From Planktomarina sp. (GTDB lineage: Bacteria; Pseudomonadota; Alphaproteobacteria; Rhodobacterales; Rhodobacteraceae), in NCBI GenBank assembly GCA_020630015.1, contig JAHDCF010000016.1, positions 1 through 54,961 on the forward strand: a stretch of 54,961 nt of DNA, read 5' to 3'. Shown piece by piece: positions 51,873 to 54,961 of the stretch (positions within the stretch are counted from its first letter, which is position 1; each line of letters starts with the position of its first letter). A model generated the notes under the pieces. It saw nothing but the letters and a program-made list of their open reading frames with translations, searched no databases and was not told the DNA's origin. Both the position numbers and the translations under genes were made by a program.

Positions 51873-54755
51873 ATGGGATTTGTATTTGAAAACGACCTGC
51901 CCCACCAAACCCGCGCCGTACAGGGTGTTTTAAGCGCCTTTGAAAGTGTGGCGGTTACAAAGGCCCGACGCGGCTCACAAAACCCTGTATTGGTTCTAGA
52001 CGGGCAGGACGCCTTGCTGCAATCCAACCTTGAAAGGTTGCGCAAAGAACGCGGGTTTAGCCAGGCTTACACAATTGATACGACAGAACGTGTGTTTGAT
52101 ATCGCGATGGAAACAGGTACGGGCAAAACCTATGCGTATACCAAAACGATGCTTGAGCTGAACCGTCAAACGGGAATTGCAAAATTCATTGTCGCGGTAC
52201 CCCGTGTGGCTGTTAAGGCTGGCACAGTGGGTTTCTTAAAGTCCGACGCTGTTCGCGAACATTTTCGCGATGAATTTGAACGCAACATTAAGGTTTACGA
52301 GGTTCAAAGCCAAAAGGGCAGCAAGGCCAAGAAAGACCATATGCCCCAAGCAATTGCCGATTTTTGCCGTGCCGATATCGCGATGAACAAGGGGGCTATT
52401 CATGTTCTGGTGATCAATGCAGGAATGATCACATCCAAAACAATGAGCAAGATTTTCGACGTGGCCTTGTGGGATGAATTTGACCAACCCTTTGCCGGTG
52501 TTGCCCATACCAACCCCGTTTTGATTGTGGACGAACCCCATATGTTTCGCCGTGGGAATAAAACCTTCAAAGAAATGATGCGGTTCAAGCCGCAGTTCAC
52601 CTTGCGATATGGGGCCACGTTTGATGGTGACTTGATCAACATGGTCAATGAACTAACCGCTGTCGAAGCCTTTAACGACGATCTGGTCAAAGGCATTGTT
52701 GCGCATGTGGAACGGTTTGATGAAGGCAATAACGTCACCCTAAAGCTAACCGATTTGACTGGCACCGAAGCCAAGTTTGAACTGAATGACGCGGGTCAGA
52801 AAACAAAGCACGCGCTGGGCAAAGGACAAAGCTTTGAAACCGTTCATCCTGAAATGTATGGGTTGACTGTTGAAAAGCTGAATAAGTCGAAGCTGGTTCT
52901 TTCAAACGGTTTGGAACTTGCAAAGGGGTCAAAGATTAACCCGTTCAGCTATGCCGAAAGCCTTAGCGATAAGATGATGCAAAACGCGATACGCGTGCAT
53001 TTTGAAAACGAACGCGAATTGTTTTTGACAATTCCTAGGATAAAACCCCTTACCTTGTTTTTCATCGATAACATCGACAGCTATCGTGACAAGGCCGGTG
53101 CGATGCGTGTTCAATTTGAAGCGATGGTCAAAGCGCATATCGAAGGGTTGTTGCAAGAAGAGGCCGATGACGCCTATCGCGCCCACTTAAGCGCCGCACT
53201 TGCGAATATTAGCGCCCTACATGGCGGTTACTTTTCGAAAGACAATTCCGACAAAGACGAAGCCATCGAAAAAGAAACGTTGGAAATTTTACACGAAAAA
53301 GAACGTCTTTTAGAATTCTCTAACCCACGACGATTTATTTTTTCAAAGTGGACCCTGCGCGAAGGCTGGGACAACCCGAATGTTTTCACAATTTGCAAGC
53401 TGCGGTCCAGTGGGTCCGAAACATCCAAGTTGCAAGAGGTAGGTCGTGGTCTACGGCTTCCCGTAAATGAATTTATGACCCGCGATAAAAGTAAGACATA
53501 TTATTTGAATTATTTTGTTGATTTTACCGAAGGTGATTTTGTTGAGCGTTTGGTTGGTGAAATTAACAGCAAATCGAGTGTCATGTTTGATACGGTCAAA
53601 CTTGATGAAGCCCTTAAGGTTAAGTTGCTTAAGGAATACAGCCAATTTGAAAACAATGAAGATGAGTTGTTAGAAACGCTTGTTGATGCAGGGATGATAA
53701 CAATTTCCCAAAAATTCAAAGATGGCGGGTTTGAAAAGCTTAAATCTGAATATCCAAATGCGTTTGGTGCTGGGCTTAAAAGTGGGAAAGTTAAAAAAGA
53801 CAAAGAAAAATCGAAAACCACAATACGCGCTGGCAAATATGCTGATTTGAAAGAATTGTGGGAAAAGCTAAATCGAAAGGTTGTTCTGGAATATCAATTC
53901 GACACGGATGAATTGTTGGGAACTCTTTTCCGAGAATATCTTCAAAGCCATATTGATGACTATACGCAAACGGGTGCGAGAACTGAAACTGTAACTATCA
54001 AAAAGATGGGGGCCCAAGTCGGGGCGCAAGGTGTGATATCTGACACTCAATTCACCGCTTTAAACATGATGAGTTATAAGACTTTTATCGAAGCGTTGTC
54101 TGATAAGGTCGCATTGACAACTGCGAGCCTGCACAATGCTTTCACTGATTTGAAAACAAATTTTGATATCAATTCTTACTTAAGCCAAACTACAATCAGA
54201 AAAATTCAAAAAGGGTTTAATGATTTCCTTCTTCAAAAAGTATTTGGTGAATTTAAAGTGGGATATCGTGAAACAAGTAACAAAGTGCATCCGACGCCGC
54301 TAACAACCGCAAACGGAAAGCCTAGAAGTGAAATTGACAGTGGAAATGTGGGTGTTTTATATCAAACGGGTTCAACACCTGATAACTATCTATTTGATGA
54401 ACTATATTATGATGGTCAGCTTGAACTAGAGAATATCCAAAATGATGTTCAGGAAGTTATCGTATTCTCCAAAATCCCTAAAAATTCGATCCGTATCCCA
54501 CTAGTCGGAGGCGGTTCTTACTCGCCGGATTTTGCATACGTTGTTAAATCAAAAGATGGACGTTCCCAATTAAGCTTAGTTGTCGAAACCAAGGGTAAAT
54601 GTGAAATTAACTTGGCAGAGCTGGAAGTGCAAAAAATCCGACATGCAGAAGAGTATTTTAATCGAAAAGGGGCGGGCTTAGATATTCGTTTCGAAACACA
54701 GCTGGAAAGTATGGCTATAAAAAGGATTATTGAGTCCGCAATTTCTGCGGCCTAA
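51873..54755 (+). CDS. res: type III restriction endonuclease subunit Res
   Basis: This 960-residue SF2 helicase-nuclease cuts DNA in complex with Mod. Walker A is AMETGTGKTYAYTKTM (about 80-95). Motif II is ILIVDEPHMFRRG (DEPH, near 218), and motif VI-like KLQEVGRGLRLPVNE lies near 520-534. The C-terminal PD-(D/E)xK nuclease has SPDFAYVVKS and VVETKGKCEINLAELE (about 885-910). The reading frame is complete. It begins 3 bp after mod. The 3' half (from about 53.2 kb) is clearly more A+T-rich than the 5' half, which hints at a mosaic origin. Without working Mod, Res should be inactive. Confidence 0.94.
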   Translation: MGFVFENDLPHQTRAVQGVLSAFESVAVTKARRGSQNPVLVLDGQDALLQSNLERLRKERGFSQAYTIDTTERVFDIAMETGTGKTYAYTKTMLELNRQTGIAKFIVAVPRVAVKAGTVGFLKSDAVREHFRDEFERNIKVYEVQSQKGSKAKKDHMPQAIADFCRADIAMNKGAIHVLVINAGMITSKTMSKIFDVALWDEFDQPFAGVAHTNPVLIVDEPHMFRRGNKTFKEMMRFKPQFTLRYGATFDGDLINMVNELTAVEAFNDDLVKGIVAHVERFDEGNNVTLKLTDLTGTEAKFELNDAGQKTKHALGKGQSFETVHPEMYGLTVEKLNKSKLVLSNGLELAKGSKINPFSYAESLSDKMMQNAIRVHFENERELFLTIPRIKPLTLFFIDNIDSYRDKAGAMRVQFEAMVKAHIEGLLQEEADDAYRAHLSAALANISALHGGYFSKDNSDKDEAIEKETLEILHEKERLLEFSNPRRFIFSKWTLREGWDNPNVFTICKLRSSGSETSKLQEVGRGLRLPVNEFMTRDKSKTYYLNYFVDFTEGDFVERLVGEINSKSSVMFDTVKLDEALKVKLLKEYSQFENNEDELLETLVDAGMITISQKFKDGGFEKLKSEYPNAFGAGLKSGKVKKDKEKSKTTIRAGKYADLKELWEKLNRKVVLEYQFDTDELLGTLFREYLQSHIDDYTQTGARTETVTIKKMGAQVGAQGVISDTQFTALNMMSYKTFIEALSDKVALTTASLHNAFTDLKTNFDINSYLSQTTIRKIQKGFNDFLLQKVFGEFKVGYRETSNKVHPTPLTTANGKPRSEIDSGNVGVLYQTGSTPDNYLFDELYYDGQLELENIQNDVQEVIVFSKIPKNSIRIPLVGGGSYSPDFAYVVKSKDGRSQLSLVVETKGKCEINLAELEVQKIRHAEEYFNRKGAGLDIRFETQLESMAIKRIIESAISAA

Positions 54756-54765
54756 AATTCGTTGT

Positions 54766-54787
54766 TGGGGGTATCATTGGGGGTATC
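54766..54787 (+). repeat. right pair of 10-bp repeats, probable integrase arm sites
   Basis: TGGGGGTATC-at-TGGGGGTATC repeats the unit and spacing of 45863-45884 in the same orientation, 55 bp inside the right att repeat. Confidence 0.65.
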
Positions 54788-54842
54788 GGAAATAACCACA
54801 TTTATAAAAGTTATATAAAACAAATACTTATGTACTAAATAT

Positions 54843-54855
54843 GAGTCCGTGTGGG
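54843..54855. repeat. right attachment-site repeat (attR core)
   Basis: This is an exact second copy of GAGTCCGTGTGGG from the tRNA-Thr T arm. It lacks the following GGCACCA of the tRNA end, so the boundary has either decayed or the true core is shorter. Confidence 0.65.
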
Positions 54856-54961
54856 ATCCAGATTCATCCAATGACATCCGTAAACGCCTTGTTTATAAGT
54901 GGATTGAGGCTTCTTTTGTCCGATAGCGTCTTTTGTGATGTGGGGGCATTTTGCCCGATTG

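Larger units (their letters stand above)
45731..54855 (+). mobile_element. integrative element (genomic island) in tRNA-Thr carrying a type III R-M system
   Basis: The element of about 9.1 kb begins in the tRNA-Thr T arm and ends at a second copy of GAGTCCGTGTGGG. It encodes a P4-type integrase next to the tRNA, an unknown protein, an AlpA-like regulator, a small HTH/zinc protein, a second tyrosine recombinase and type III mod and res, all on the plus strand. Paired 10-bp repeats sit near both ends. It has no visible structural phage, conjugation or replication genes, so it is a small integrative island, mobilised by helper functions or its own integrases. Parts are more A+T-rich than the flanking chromosome. 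Confidence 0.82.
54756..54961. other. right end of the island and flanking sequence
   Basis: No gene is visible in these 206 bp. They hold the right pair of 10-bp repeats (54766-54787), an A+T-rich stretch, the 13-bp att repeat (54843-54855), and then sequence collinear with the element's own left end: ATCCAATGACAT at 54866, GTTTATAAG at 54891 and TTGTCCGATA at 54916. TGTGGGGGCA (54939-54948) also matches the tRNA-Thr 3' end. Confidence 0.6.

Overview
The window looks like chromosome from a marine-type alphaproteobacterium of the Rhodobacterales (Roseobacter-like). The basis is the gene content and order: the NDUFA12-like complex I subunit, an MlaD protein, DUF2155 and aat together; accB-accC; a GapR/DUF2312 protein; a TIGR01244 phosphatase-like protein; Tat-dependent Liv-type binding protein; and abundant TRAP/ABC uptake. 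Base composition is moderate (a little over half G+C by eye) in the chromosomal part and visibly more A+T-rich in parts of the island at the right end.

Layout. 1-3.6 kb: the start of a TRAP substrate-binding protein, a TerC-family membrane protein and a GMC oxidoreductase, with an IclR regulator facing away. 3.6-8 kb: a surface-glycoconjugate-like set, with a DUF115/GT29-like protein and a sulfotransferase-fold protein on the plus strand, facing a coupled minus-strand trio of alpha/beta hydrolase, glycosyltransferase and P-loop kinase. 8.1-9.2 kb: 3-hydroxyisobutyryl-CoA hydrolase. 9.4-15.9 kb: a LysR regulator divergent from a five-gene catabolic operon (aldehyde dehydrogenase, luciferase-like monooxygenase, AA_synth/DUF1185 protein, alpha/beta hydrolase, ThDP enzyme) whose substrate I cannot name. 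15.9-18 kb: zur-znuC-znuB behind a perfect Zur box. 18-22.3 kb: XdhC-like protein, CaiB-type CoA transferase, GAPDH, and a photolyase/cryptochrome-like protein whose two domains are in reversed order. 22.4-28.6 kb: clpP, clpX, RidA, NDUFA12-like, MlaD-like, DUF2155, aat, accC, accB.

28.8-41 kb is an acetate/short-chain-acid locus: acetyl-CoA synthetase, a complete Liv-type ABC importer, a divergent ScfR/RamB-like XRE regulator, a lone receiver domain, an 82-residue two-helix membrane protein and a sodium:solute symporter-histidine kinase fusion. This resembles the CrbS/R 'acetate switch' but with a receiver that has no DNA-binding output and an additional ScfR regulator. 41-45.6 kb holds a TIGR01244 protein, a double SnoaL-like protein, a small membrane protein, GapR, a second sulfotransferase-like protein and a fused iron-type ABC permease.

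45.7 kb to the right end is an integrated element in tRNA-Thr(UGU). It carries a P4-type integrase, an unknown 314-residue protein, an AlpA-like regulator, a small HTH/zinc-ribbon protein, a second tyrosine recombinase and a type III restriction-modification pair. The mod gene is split by a +1 frameshift inside an A+T-rich stretch that looks like an exchanged target-recognition region; res is intact. Both ends carry a 13-bp direct repeat from the tRNA T-arm and a pair of 10-bp repeats with identical spacing (probable integrase arm sites). The sequence beyond the right-hand repeat resembles the element's own left end, which suggests a second related element follows in tandem.
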